This document shows positions 35,974 to 45,386 of a stretch of 64,000 nt of DNA, one piece after another. The notes below the pieces were generated by a model. The model did not search any database. It saw only the letters and a program-made list of their open reading frames with translations, and was not told where the DNA came from. The DNA is from Paenibacillus glycanilyticus NBRC 16618 (GTDB lineage Bacteria > Bacillota > Bacilli > Paenibacillales > Paenibacillaceae). The stretch's first letter is position 1, and every line of letters begins with the position of its first letter. Location of the stretch: positions 1 through 64,000 of the forward strand of contig NZ_BILY01000003.1 in the NCBI RefSeq assembly GCF_004000805.1, written 5' to 3'. A program made the position numbers and the translations under genes.

Positions 35974-36447
35974 TTACAGGGTTATCTTCATTAGAATTCC
36001 TGCAATCTCAATGTCTTCCTCATTCTTTAACGCTTTTAAGTCGTATGGTTTAAACCCGAATTGATTGTACATAAGCAGAGCTTTTGTGTTCGTGCTATGG
36101 CAGATCAAATTCAATTCCCGTAGTCCAAGTTCCTCTTTAGCCCGATTCAGCATCGTTTGGATTAAGAACCTGGCCGCCCCAATACGGCGGAATTGCGAGC
36201 TGATGATCACATTGCCGAGCCATCCGCTGTTGCCTTCGTCTATATCGTATAAATTGGAGTACCCGGCCGGCTCGCCGTTATATTCAATTACCGTTGGCAC
36301 TCTTCTGGTTAACGACACCTCGTATAGCTGTTCCGGATCGATCGGAAACGTTCCTTTCGGAAACATATAAAAGGCTTCCGAGGCATTGGCAGGAAAAGCG
36401 GCAATTCTCTTAAAATCTTCTTGCGTGCTGTCGCGAAACGTAAGCAA
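35974..36447 (-). CDS. GNAT-family N-acetyltransferase
   Basis: A 157-residue GNAT protein. The acetyl-CoA loop is IISSQFRRIGAARFLIQTMLNRA. The last strand and helix (LLMYNQFGFKPYDLKAL) are typical. The start is TTG with GGGGG seven bases upstream. Probably in one unit with the LysE-type exporter. Confidence 0.85.
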   Translation of the reverse strand: MLTFRDSTQEDFKRIAAFPANASEAFYMFPKGTFPIDPEQLYEVSLTRRVPTVIEYNGEPAGYSNLYDIDEGNSGWLGNVIISSQFRRIGAARFLIQTMLNRAKEELGLRELNLICHSTNTKALLMYNQFGFKPYDLKALKNEEDIEIAGILMKITL

Positions 36448-36510
36448 GACAATACCCCCTTTAATAATCCCAAAGCATTCCTATTATAGCATTGTTTTTT
36501 CTGGCCGGAT

Positions 36511-36554
36511 AAATAAAGAAGCAAGGGCATACGTATGCCCTTGCTTCTTTATTT
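36511..36554. terminator. Terminator of the cobalamin operon, 44-bp perfect palindrome
   Basis: Two 22-base arms starting AAATAAAGAAGCAAGGGCAT pair without any mismatch. The T-rich end of each strand gives a bidirectional terminator. Confidence 0.9.
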
Positions 36555-36638
36555 CGGTACCCCTTTTTAAAACGGAGTTGCAATTCTTTCAATACTGTCT
36601 TGCAAATAAGTAATCTTTGACGCAGTTATTTAATCTGC

Positions 36639-39600
36639 TCATTTATTGCTTTCAGCGACAGGTTGCTTGTAATTAAATGCACGCATAGCCACAACAACAG
36701 CCATTTCACGGGTTACGTTAGCATGAGGGTCAAACTTGCCGTTTGCCCCTTGCATTAAGCTGCTTTGAACAACTGTACTTATATCTCCTTGCGCCCAAAC
36801 AGATGCATTCTGGAGATCTTTAATATCAGTAGCCGATTGTGAATTTTTAATCCCCAGCGCACGTACGATTGTTACCGCCATCTCTTCCCGAGTAATACTT
36901 TCGTTTGGATAAAAATGCTGCTGATAACCATTCATATAACCAGCCGTCGCAATCGCATTAACATATGGCGCATACCAACTTTTTGCGTTCACGTCAGTAA
37001 ATCCAGTCGCGGGAGTTGTTATTGGCAGCCCAATAACGGATACGAGCATTTTGGCAAACTCAGCTCTTGTAACGGAGTCCTTCGGATGGAACTTGCTGCC
37101 GCTGCCCTGAACAAAACCATGCTTTATCGCATCGGTAATAGATTGGAGTGCCCAAGTAGAGATAGAGTCCGCATCACTAAACAGCTTCTTCAAATCAACG
37201 GTTTGATCTGTCCCACTGCCGGAGTTTCCTTCTTCTTCGCCACCGTTACCGATTGGATTGGAACCATTGTCTCCATTCCCTAGGTTTTCTCCTTCAAGAT
37301 CAAGACCGAGATTGGTTGTATAGCGCCATTGGATGACATCCCCATCCTTTAGTACGTACTGACTGGCACCATAACCCGGGTATATACCATTTACGTTATA
37401 CTTCCACCCACTTCCATCGCCGTGATCAAACTCACCGTCACCGGCAATTGACTTCACATAAACACTGTTATAGTCAGCGTAGAATTCATAATCATAAGCG
37501 ATATGTTGGCTATCTAGTGTTCTTTTAAACAGTGACCAAACAGTATCACCATCACGCAGTTCAAGACTAGTAACCGGTACGACATACCCTTTATTAATCG
37601 TAAGCTTATCTACGGAAAAGGTTACATGCTTCGTCGGCTGCGGATTTGTTCCTCCACCGGGCGTACTGCCGCTGTTACTTTGAAGCGTATAAACGACATA
37701 GTCCGTAAAATGCTTGGTTTTTACAATCAGATCATTCCCGCTATAAAACGCATACTCACTCTTTCCGCTGGCCGTACCTGCTGCATCGCTGGCAAATATG
37801 TCAATGGCATGAGAGACTCCATTTTCAATATAAGCAGCATCCTTGCCTTTCAAGCCTGCAAATGTCAGAGTAATGAATTGGTCAAAGGTTACTCTTCCAA
37901 TTCCACCGCCAAATGTAACGGCTTGATTGATCCCTTCCAATGTTTTACCAGCTGCAATAACTTCCTTAATCTTGTTGCTTAACGAAGAGTCCGAGGTATC
38001 TTGCGTTGTTATTAATTCGATTAAAGGAGAATCTGCGCTTACAATCTGAGCCCCTTTAGGAATAACAATAGATACATTCCCTTTAACGGCCTCGATTTTA
38101 GGTAAGTTTTGACCAGTTGCAAGATTTGTATAGATCTTGGATTGACTGGATTCAGGGATTTCAATTTTAATTTCTTTATCCGCATTGACATTTGTCAAAG
38201 GAATCAGATAATCCTTATTGTCAATCGGAACCACGATTCTAGGCTGGTCTCCAGCAGGTACGGACAGTTCATTGGATGTGAATCCGGACTGAACCTCAAA
38301 TGATTTTGTCGTATGAACAACTGTAGGCGCACTGTTGGCTGTATAACCGGATACCGAAACGGTATAGCTACCTGCCTGCAAGTGGCCAAATGCTGCCTTT
38401 CCGGCCGAATCTGTCTTCTTGGTGGCAATTAGTTGTCCCTTTGCACTATATATGGAAACATCAACACCACCAGCAGCGACAGGTACAAGGCCAAACGTGC
38501 TATAATCCATCTCCGTTTTGTTAACAAGAACCGTAAACGGAACATCTTCGTATAGCGTATTCCCTTTTTGAGGTGTAACGGTTACCGAATCAATCGGCAT
38601 CGTCATCCAGTTATTGTAATAGAAGATGACTTCATCCGACGGTGAAAGAACAAGTTGATCCATCGATCCATTTGAGGAAGTAAACCATTTGTTGCCCCGA
38701 TGAATCGCGAAATCCCAAAATCCATTATCGTCTGTTCCGAAATAACCGGATTGGATGCTTTGAATCGTTAGACCAAGTACGCCCCAAGACATCGTTTTCT
38801 CTACATCAAGATCATTTGCAGCAGCAAATACTTCAAGTGCACCAAGCGGTGTCGAAGCTTTCGCACTTCCTGCAGCGATACGATTTTCTGGACCTTCAAT
38901 TGTTATTGAAACGTCTGAGGAAGGTACAGCCTCATAACCAGGCAAAGGATTCGTAAAATCGTATAAACGTTCATGGTTACCTTCTTTAAATAGCTTGTAG
39001 GCATCCAGTGCCTGAAGAGCTTGTTCTGTCGCCATACCATTAGACGTCAGCTCAACCGTATGGGAGAAGGTTCCGTCCGGCAGTCGGAATTGTAGCAGTT
39101 TGTCGAGCAGATTAACGCCGTTTTTAGTAAAATCTGCACCTGTCGGGTCTATATGGTTAGAAGTTAAAGCAATGATTGTCTGCGCAACACTTTCGCTGTT
39201 ATCAACGCCCCAAGACAAATACCCGCCATTCTCCTGCTGGTTCTCGGACAGCCAGGTAATAGCTTTATCAAAAGCACTTGCGTCAATGACAGCTTGATTA
39301 TTGTGATAAGGCGCAAGTGCCGTCAGCACCATTGCGGTCATATCAGGATCGCTGGAACCGCCGCTTAATGAGAATCCTCCGTCTTCGTTTTGCTTGGATA
39401 GAACCTGCTGAATTAACTTCTCTCTCGTCCATTCACTGTCAGCAGAAATGGAATAATTTCCGGAATCAAGAGCAATAAGGGCAAATATTGGACCATTCAG
39501 TCCTTGTGCCGTCATCCCCGTATGATTCGTAAGTTTATCAAGCAGATTAATTCCCGCTGCATCCGATACATCTTGACCTGCAACTGTTAGTCCCAGAATT

Positions 39601-41075
39601 GTCCGTTCCAGATCCGTTACAAGATCGAAATTCCCTTGGCTATACTTGACGTTATTAATTAAATGCTGAACGTAAGTTTCAGGAAGTTTTTGATTCGCTC
39701 GGGCAAGTCCGATAGCGCTCCAGTCCGTACCTACCCTGGTGGCGCTGTTCTTGAAATACTCAGAAGCTGAATTAATATATTTATCAAGATCGTCTAGAGA
39801 TGGCCCGTTACCTTCAGGCTGTTCAGGAGTTTTCGGATCCGCAAGCTTGATGCGTTTCCAAACGCTATCCCCAGTAATGAGATCTCCAAGAGCTATGATA
39901 GCTTGATACGAAGCTAAATTATTAACTGTACCTTGTTTAAGTTGATATACGAAACCGCCGTTTTTTATTTGATAACGGGACAATGCATCAATCGGTGTTT
40001 TGCCATCGACTGTCCATTTGGAGCTTGTAATATCTTCTCCAGCAGCGACTAGTCCAGATATGACTGTAGCATCGGTATTACTATTGTCATTCCCCCACCC
40101 GGCAACAAAGTTTCCTGTCTGAAACTGCTTCGAGTGGATAAAATTAATAGCCTTTGTCATGGCCGCTTCTACGCCGTCAATTTCTTTGGAGCCGCTAAAT
40201 GCGATAAGAGCCATACCCGTTGTGTCCAAATCATTGAAAAATGCGCCGCTTGCCGCCTGCATGCTGATTAACTTTTTAACAGCTGCTTCTTTTTTATAAG
40301 GAACGGTAGGATTTGTTCCGTTGTAAATCTTGTCTGCATTAGCTGCATTTAAGGCAATAATAGCCCACATTTGCTGATTGCTTAGAGAAGAATACGTCCC
40401 ATCTTCACCTTGCTTAGTGGTGACTAATTCTTCAATTAGGTTTTGGCCGCTTGGCGTTTGATACGGATTCATTCCGGCACTGATCATGCCAAGAATAAAC
40501 CCGGCGTAATCGGTTGGCTGCGAAGCCTTTATCTTCCCGGAATAATCAGGGATATTGTAACCATTTACAGAACCCCAACCGCCGAATACAGCTCCAATGT
40601 CCCACCATGAAGCCAGGGATTTCTCTTTATAAACATCGTAATAGTACTGTGCCTGATGAAGCATATAAGCTGCACTTACCTTATCCGTAGAAGCAATAAC
40701 CCTTACATTGAAATTCTTCTCCAGGCTTACTTCGCCTTTTGAGATTGTAGCTGTCAGAGTTACCTGTTTGTTCAGCTCAGGAAACAGCGGACGAGTTACA
40801 CCCCCGCTAGAGTCGATTGCAGCATCATCGGATGACCACGAAATGCTTGATCCGTTTTGACCTATGGTTGGCAAATTAAGATTCGAAGTGATGTAACTTG
40901 TATCACCAAGCGACAACGTTTTGTAATCGTTGTTAACAATCGTTTGATCGTCATTCGAGTCCTCTGCGGCAAATGCTTGATTCAATTGGCCCCAGCCCAT
41001 GCCTTGCGACGATAACAAAATCGTTAATACCATAAATAGTGCGATTAATGATTTGAATCTTTTTGGATAATTCAT
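36639..41075 (-). CDS. Giant SLH-anchored transcobalamin-like protein (two alpha/alpha barrels, DUF4430)
   Basis: A 1478-residue secreted protein. Residues 1-37 are a signal peptide. About 50-130 are a bacterial Ig-like domain. About 130-410 and 425-705 are two repeat barrels of the prenyltransferase/squalene-cyclase fold (LNGPIFALIALDSGNY; GGYLSWGVDNSESVAQTIIAL). A DUF4430-like domain follows at about 735-830, then a carboxypeptidase-regulatory-like beta domain (865-930), a beta-rich region, and a clear DUF4430 at 1150-1257 (GSGWKYNVNGIYPGYGASQ). Three SLH motifs end the protein (about 1300-1470). Barrel plus DUF4430 is the plan of intrinsic factor and transcobalamin. As the last gene of a riboswitch-controlled operon it probably captures cobalamin at the S-layer. 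Confidence 0.85.
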   Translation of the reverse strand: MNYPKRFKSLIALFMVLTILLSSQGMGWGQLNQAFAAEDSNDDQTIVNNDYKTLSLGDTSYITSNLNLPTIGQNGSSISWSSDDAAIDSSGGVTRPLFPELNKQVTLTATISKGEVSLEKNFNVRVIASTDKVSAAYMLHQAQYYYDVYKEKSLASWWDIGAVFGGWGSVNGYNIPDYSGKIKASQPTDYAGFILGMISAGMNPYQTPSGQNLIEELVTTKQGEDGTYSSLSNQQMWAIIALNAANADKIYNGTNPTVPYKKEAAVKKLISMQAASGAFFNDLDTTGMALIAFSGSKEIDGVEAAMTKAINFIHSKQFQTGNFVAGWGNDNSNTDATVISGLVAAGEDITSSKWTVDGKTPIDALSRYQIKNGGFVYQLKQGTVNNLASYQAIIALGDLITGDSVWKRIKLADPKTPEQPEGNGPSLDDLDKYINSASEYFKNSATRVGTDWSAIGLARANQKLPETYVQHLINNVKYSQGNFDLVTDLERTILGLTVAGQDVSDAAGINLLDKLTNHTGMTAQGLNGPIFALIALDSGNYSISADSEWTREKLIQQVLSKQNEDGGFSLSGGSSDPDMTAMVLTALAPYHNNQAVIDASAFDKAITWLSENQQENGGYLSWGVDNSESVAQTIIALTSNHIDPTGADFTKNGVNLLDKLLQFRLPDGTFSHTVELTSNGMATEQALQALDAYKLFKEGNHERLYDFTNPLPGYEAVPSSDVSITIEGPENRIAAGSAKASTPLGALEVFAAANDLDVEKTMSWGVLGLTIQSIQSGYFGTDDNGFWDFAIHRGNKWFTSSNGSMDQLVLSPSDEVIFYYNNWMTMPIDSVTVTPQKGNTLYEDVPFTVLVNKTEMDYSTFGLVPVAAGGVDVSIYSAKGQLIATKKTDSAGKAAFGHLQAGSYTVSVSGYTANSAPTVVHTTKSFEVQSGFTSNELSVPAGDQPRIVVPIDNKDYLIPLTNVNADKEIKIEIPESSQSKIYTNLATGQNLPKIEAVKGNVSIVIPKGAQIVSADSPLIELITTQDTSDSSLSNKIKEVIAAGKTLEGINQAVTFGGGIGRVTFDQFITLTFAGLKGKDAAYIENGVSHAIDIFASDAAGTASGKSEYAFYSGNDLIVKTKHFTDYVVYTLQSNSGSTPGGGTNPQPTKHVTFSVDKLTINKGYVVPVTSLELRDGDTVWSLFKRTLDSQHIAYDYEFYADYNSVYVKSIAGDGEFDHGDGSGWKYNVNGIYPGYGASQYVLKDGDVIQWRYTTNLGLDLEGENLGNGDNGSNPIGNGGEEEGNSGSGTDQTVDLKKLFSDADSISTWALQSITDAIKHGFVQGSGSKFHPKDSVTRAEFAKMLVSVIGLPITTPATGFTDVNAKSWYAPYVNAIATAGYMNGYQQHFYPNESITREEMAVTIVRALGIKNSQSATDIKDLQNASVWAQGDISTVVQSSLMQGANGKFDPHANVTREMAVVVAMRAFNYKQPVAESNK

Positions 41076-41113
41076 ACTATTAAACCTTCTTTCTTTTCTT
41101 CAAAGTGTAAATA

Positions 41114-43591
41114 TTAATCTATCAAGCCATATTTCACTTTTATCCGGTCCAGCTTTTCCAGCATCGGGTTAGCAAACAACAGCAAAAATATGATGGTTGC
41201 AGCGCCATGGATCATGTCAAATGGTACCCCTCTGGCACATGCAACTATGATCATTTCAAGAGTTATTTTGTTCTGCGTCATAAGAACCGACGAGATATTC
41301 ATAATTGTCCCGTAAATGGCAAACGTCGTAAGACCTCCAAACAGGCAAAGCGCGATTCTGTTTCTGCGGAGCAAGCCTTTTTTGAACAATACACCAGCCA
41401 GGAAACCTATTATCCCAAACGAAAACATTTGCCACGGCGTCCATGGTCCTTGTCCAAAATAGTAATTTGATACGAATCCAGTGACCGCCCCAACCAGAAA
41501 GCCCGCTTCAGCTCCAAACGCCACGCCGGACAAGATAACGATGGCTACAACCGGCTTGAATTGAGGGATCATAAAGAACGCCACACGTCCCGCTACTCCT
41601 ATACCGCATAATACCGCTAGAGTTACGAGTTCCTTGGCCTGCGGTTTTCTCCCCTCGTAAATTAACGCAAACGGCAGAAGCGTTTCTAGTATGACTAGCA
41701 GCGAAATAAAATAATATTTTCTGTCGTCTAAATAATAGATTCCAAACCAGATCGTTAGCGGAATGAGAAGCAAAATCATCAGCATTGCCGACAAAGTCCG
41801 CATTGTGAGCATTCGATGCTCAACCGGCATTTGCTCAGGCGTGACAGATAACTGAGAAACAGCAGGTTTCGTTATTGGCAGCGGATGAATGAATTTTAGT
41901 CCTTCTTCATGGCTCATTCTGTCTTCCCTCTCTCCGCCAAAGGCTTGCACAATATCCTCGGCCGTGACTGCCAAAGGGATAAGATCACGAGCCATTCGAT
42001 TCGCAGAAGTCGTATAGAATCGGTTTCCCGAGAAAAATTCGCGCGGTTTGCCTTCCGATACCATGACCCCATCGAAAAACATGGAACATCGGTCAGCATA
42101 GCTTGCGCAAAAATCTATATCGTGACTGACCATAACAATGGTTGTGCCTTGCATCTTTAGTCTCTGCAATATTTCTGCAAGCTTTATCTTATACCCGGCA
42201 TCTAGTCCTTTTGTAGGTTCGTCCAGAAGCAGAATGGTTGGTTCTAGCAACAGTACTTTGGCTAATGCTGCCCGCTGCTGCTCTCCTCCCGATAAATCAT
42301 ATGGATGTCGACTAAGTAGTCCCTGCAGCTCACATAATTCAGCAGTGGATTGAATTCGCTCCCGAATTATCTCTTTATCCAGTTTACGGCCTGACAATAG
42401 ATCAAGGAGATCCTTCTCGACGGTTTTGCCAACGAATATAGCTTGCGGGTTTTGAGGGAGTACTCCAAGCAGACCGTTGTACTTTTCAGCATCTGAATAC
42501 TTGTCGATTGGCTTGCCATGAAGCTTGATTTTCCCGCGGTACGGTTTGCGAATCCCTGCAATTAAGGAGATTGCCGTTGTCTTTCCTGTCCCGTTACCGC
42601 CAACAATCGCATGAATCTCACCGGGATAGGATTTTAAGCACAAACCTTTTAAGATGTCATCAGCATCCTTCTCATACTTGAACCATACTTCTTCAAGCTC
42701 AATCGAGGGCTTGCCAAGAGAAGTTTCCTTCTCCGATAACAGCTCCTTTGTAAAAGAAAGCCCCTCTGACAGCCTGTGCAGGAAATCTCGTCCCTCCCTT
42801 ACGGTAACCGGACATTCAAGTGCATTATGAATTCCTGCATAAACTCGCATCGGCGTAGGCATCGCATAAAACATGTCATGTCGCTGCTCGCGTAGCTGCT
42901 GACCTACTTCTTTAGGTAGACCCATGGCAGCGATCTCGCCTTTATCCATAACGAACACCCTGTCGGACATCGGCAAAGCCTCTTCCAACCGGTGTTCGGT
43001 AAGGATAATGGTGACGCCTAGTTCACGATTGATTTTTCCCAGCGTACTGAGGAATTCCGTTGCCGCGATTGGATCGAGTTGGCTTGTTGGCTCATCAAGC
43101 AAGAGCACCTGCGGCTGCATAACCATGACCGACGCAAGATTTAATAGCTGCTTTTGCCCACCGGACAACTCGGTTACCTCCTTATGAAACCATTCCTGGA
43201 TACCGAAAAAACTGGCTGTTTCAGCTACTCGCCTGCGAATTTCCGAGGAATTGAAGCCTAAACTCTCCAGTCCGAAGGCCAGCTCGTGCCAAACTTTGTC
43301 CGTCACAATCTGATTGTCCGGAGACTGAAGGACATACCCGATTTCCGCAATTTGTACGCGACGCTCGACTTCTTCAATTGGCGTACCTCTATATCTAATC
43401 TGCCCGCTCCTCTTGCCGTGTGGTGACAACTCCATCTTTAGGTGCCTGAGTAGCGTCGATTTTCCACAGCCGGATTTGCCGCATAATGTAATGAATTCAC
43501 CTTCACGAATGGAAAAAGTAACTTCTCTGATGGCTAATTGATCTGAACCTGGGTAAGAAAAGGTCAAACGTTCGATTGAGAATACTTCCAC
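41114..43591 (-). CDS. Single-chain ECF transporter: two ATPases fused to an S component
   Basis: An 825-residue fusion. The first ATPase has Walker A GKSGCGKST (38-46), signature LSGGQKQ and LLLDEPTSQLD. The second has GGNGTGKTT (331-338), LSGGEQQRAAL and LLLDEPTKGLD. After a linker, about 590-825 is a membrane S component (VAFGAEAGFLVGAVTGFVSNYYFGQGPWTPWQM). These are EcfA, EcfA' and the substrate binder, usually three proteins. The GTG start has GGAGGGG five bases upstream and overlaps ecfT by 28 bases. The riboswitch makes cobalamin the likely substrate. Confidence 0.88.
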   Translation of the reverse strand: MEVFSIERLTFSYPGSDQLAIREVTFSIREGEFITLCGKSGCGKSTLLRHLKMELSPHGKRSGQIRYRGTPIEEVERRVQIAEIGYVLQSPDNQIVTDKVWHELAFGLESLGFNSSEIRRRVAETASFFGIQEWFHKEVTELSGGQKQLLNLASVMVMQPQVLLLDEPTSQLDPIAATEFLSTLGKINRELGVTIILTEHRLEEALPMSDRVFVMDKGEIAAMGLPKEVGQQLREQRHDMFYAMPTPMRVYAGIHNALECPVTVREGRDFLHRLSEGLSFTKELLSEKETSLGKPSIELEEVWFKYEKDADDILKGLCLKSYPGEIHAIVGGNGTGKTTAISLIAGIRKPYRGKIKLHGKPIDKYSDAEKYNGLLGVLPQNPQAIFVGKTVEKDLLDLLSGRKLDKEIIRERIQSTAELCELQGLLSRHPYDLSGGEQQRAALAKVLLLEPTILLLDEPTKGLDAGYKIKLAEILQRLKMQGTTIVMVSHDIDFCASYADRCSMFFDGVMVSEGKPREFFSGNRFYTTSANRMARDLIPLAVTAEDIVQAFGGEREDRMSHEEGLKFIHPLPITKPAVSQLSVTPEQMPVEHRMLTMRTLSAMLMILLLIPLTIWFGIYYLDDRKYYFISLLVILETLLPFALIYEGRKPQAKELVTLAVLCGIGVAGRVAFFMIPQFKPVVAIVILSGVAFGAEAGFLVGAVTGFVSNYYFGQGPWTPWQMFSFGIIGFLAGVLFKKGLLRRNRIALCLFGGLTTFAIYGTIMNISSVLMTQNKITLEMIIVACARGVPFDMIHGAATIIFLLLFANPMLEKLDRIKVKYGLID

Positions 43592-44454
43592 CGAATCCCC
43601 TCCCGAACATTGATGACTAATGGAATCGAACATAACAATGCGTATGCTAGAAATACGCTTGCGTTATAAACGGATATCTCTGTTCCTCGCATAGAAGGAA
43701 AGTAACGAAAATACATGGCATTTGAATAGGAGCCAAATAGGGTATATCCTCCCACAGTAGCGATGGCAAGCAGAGCAGAACGATCACGGCGTTCGAACCT
43801 GAACAATGAGAAAGCCGTTCTCCTTTTTAAGCCGTAACCGCGGCTCCTCATGGACGCTGCCGTTTCCACCGCATTTTCCAGCATCCAAGTTGTCATAATG
43901 GATAAAATGCGTGTACCGTTACGGATTCTCGCCAGTATACTGCCATTAAAGACATCTCGCCCGATACAACGCTGAGCTGACGATACGACAGCAAGCTGTG
44001 TCTTAAATTTGGGGACTAATCTTAAAACCATTGATAGCACTAGCGACAGAGCTGGAATAATCCTGCCGAATAAATAGATGAATTTATCCGAAGTCATAAT
44101 GGCGTTATAACAGGAAAACCAGCAAATCACCGAAATAAACATCGTGGCCGAAGCAATACCGTAAGTAATGGACTCTAATGTTAAAGGATTACCGCTGGGC
44201 AAATAGTCAAGAATCGTGATGCCTTCATGATTAAACGCCGGATTAATCAACGCCGTTACGATCAGTATTGGAATCATATAAAGAAGATTAAATTTGATGG
44301 CTCTCTTCCCGTTTAAATAGATCGAGTAAAGAAAGGAAAAAAGGATTGAAATCACAAGGCATACCGGGTGCATAAATACCATCGAACAACCTATGATGAG
44401 TGCAAAATAAGCAAAATTAACGATAGGATGAAATTCGGAAAAGGAGTCCTTCAT
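43564..44454 (-). CDS. ecfT: ECF transporter transmembrane component EcfT
   Basis: A 296-residue membrane protein with about five or six spans. The coupling-helix motif is AASMRSRGYG (199-208), the Ala-Arg-Gly signature by which EcfT grips the ATPases. It overlaps the DUF4430 gene by four bases and the EcfAA'S gene by 28. With that fusion it forms a complete importer. Confidence 0.92.
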   Translation of the reverse strand: MKDSFSEFHPIVNFAYFALIIGCSMVFMHPVCLVISILFSFLYSIYLNGKRAIKFNLLYMIPILIVTALINPAFNHEGITILDYLPSGNPLTLESITYGIASATMFISVICWFSCYNAIMTSDKFIYLFGRIIPALSLVLSMVLRLVPKFKTQLAVVSSAQRCIGRDVFNGSILARIRNGTRILSIMTTWMLENAVETAASMRSRGYGLKRRTAFSLFRFERRDRSALLAIATVGGYTLFGSYSNAMYFRYFPSMRGTEISVYNASVFLAYALLCSIPLVINVREGIRWKYSQSNV

Positions 44455-45374
44455 GAAGCATCATTTCCCGCGGCGTTATACGTATCTCCTACATCTCGGC
44501 CTAAATCGCAAGTATACACCCACTCTATGACGTCACCTTGTTTCAACTTATAACGGCTGCTTCCGTAGTTCGGAAACCATCCGTCTACTTTGTACATCCA
44601 TCCTGACAATTCACCGCAATCGAATTCATAAAGATTGTTAATGCCCTCGATGTAAGCGGAATTGTACATAGGTGTATTCTCAAACTCCAGATGAATCTTG
44701 TGTTTCTTCATTTCTCTCTGCAATACATTGAATACGGACTCGCCCTCGTAAAAAGTCACTTCCTGCTTCGCGAAAATAATGCCGTCTTTGGGTACCAGTT
44801 CAAGCTTCTCCGGGTCAAGCTTATCCAAATTGTCCAGAATCGTCTCAACGCTTACGGAAAGATAGGCGGTCATTTTCTTGTCTGTTACGACAGCATCCTG
44901 CGGTTCTTCCGGTAGAGGCTTCCCGGAAGGCACAGGATCGGTCAAATATAGATCCTTGCCAGTCTCGGGATTAACCGACATCGACGGTTCAGGCGATTTA
45001 GTAGAAACAGGTTGCAGCGGTTTTTTAGTCGGATTAACGTCTTTTTCCGGTTTAACAGTTTGTTGATCCGAATCTTTAGACTCCGGCGTAGGCGTAAGCG
45101 ATGGCTCCGGAGTTATTAAAGCGTCCGGCGAGTTCGACGGTTCAGCTTCGGCAGAAGGCTGAACCGTTGCTTCTTGTTGCATGCTACTTTCAGGATTGGC
45201 CGTTTCCTCTGCTTTATTATCCGGCGTCGGATCTGCTGAGACGTTAACGGCATCTTCCATAGCAGTACCCGATAGTTTTTCATGATTACCGGGAGATCCG
45301 ATTCCAAAGTAAGCAATAATCAGAACGGCAACGATAAAGACTGACGCAATAATTTTGTTTTTTGTAAGCTTCAT
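44451..45374 (-). CDS. Membrane-anchored DUF4430 (transcobalamin C-terminal-like) protein
   Basis: A 307-residue protein. Residues 7-25 form an uncleaved N-terminal membrane anchor. About 45-165 are a Pro/Thr/Ser/Glu-rich stalk long enough to cross the cell wall. Residues 205-295 are a DUF4430 domain (ELSGWMYKVDGWFPNYGSS, KQGDVIEWVYTCDLG). Cys253 and Cys289 could form a disulphide. Pfam describes DUF4430 as transcobalamin-like C-terminal. It lacks the barrel half, so it may pair with the barrel-SLH protein encoded next to it and hand cobalamin to the ECF importer. Confidence 0.85.
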   Translation of the reverse strand: MKLTKNKIIASVFIVAVLIIAYFGIGSPGNHEKLSGTAMEDAVNVSADPTPDNKAEETANPESSMQQEATVQPSAEAEPSNSPDALITPEPSLTPTPESKDSDQQTVKPEKDVNPTKKPLQPVSTKSPEPSMSVNPETGKDLYLTDPVPSGKPLPEEPQDAVVTDKKMTAYLSVSVETILDNLDKLDPEKLELVPKDGIIFAKQEVTFYEGESVFNVLQREMKKHKIHLEFENTPMYNSAYIEGINNLYEFDCGELSGWMYKVDGWFPNYGSSRYKLKQGDVIEWVYTCDLGRDVGDTYNAAGNDAS

Positions 45375-45386
45375 CTTATCGTTCCT

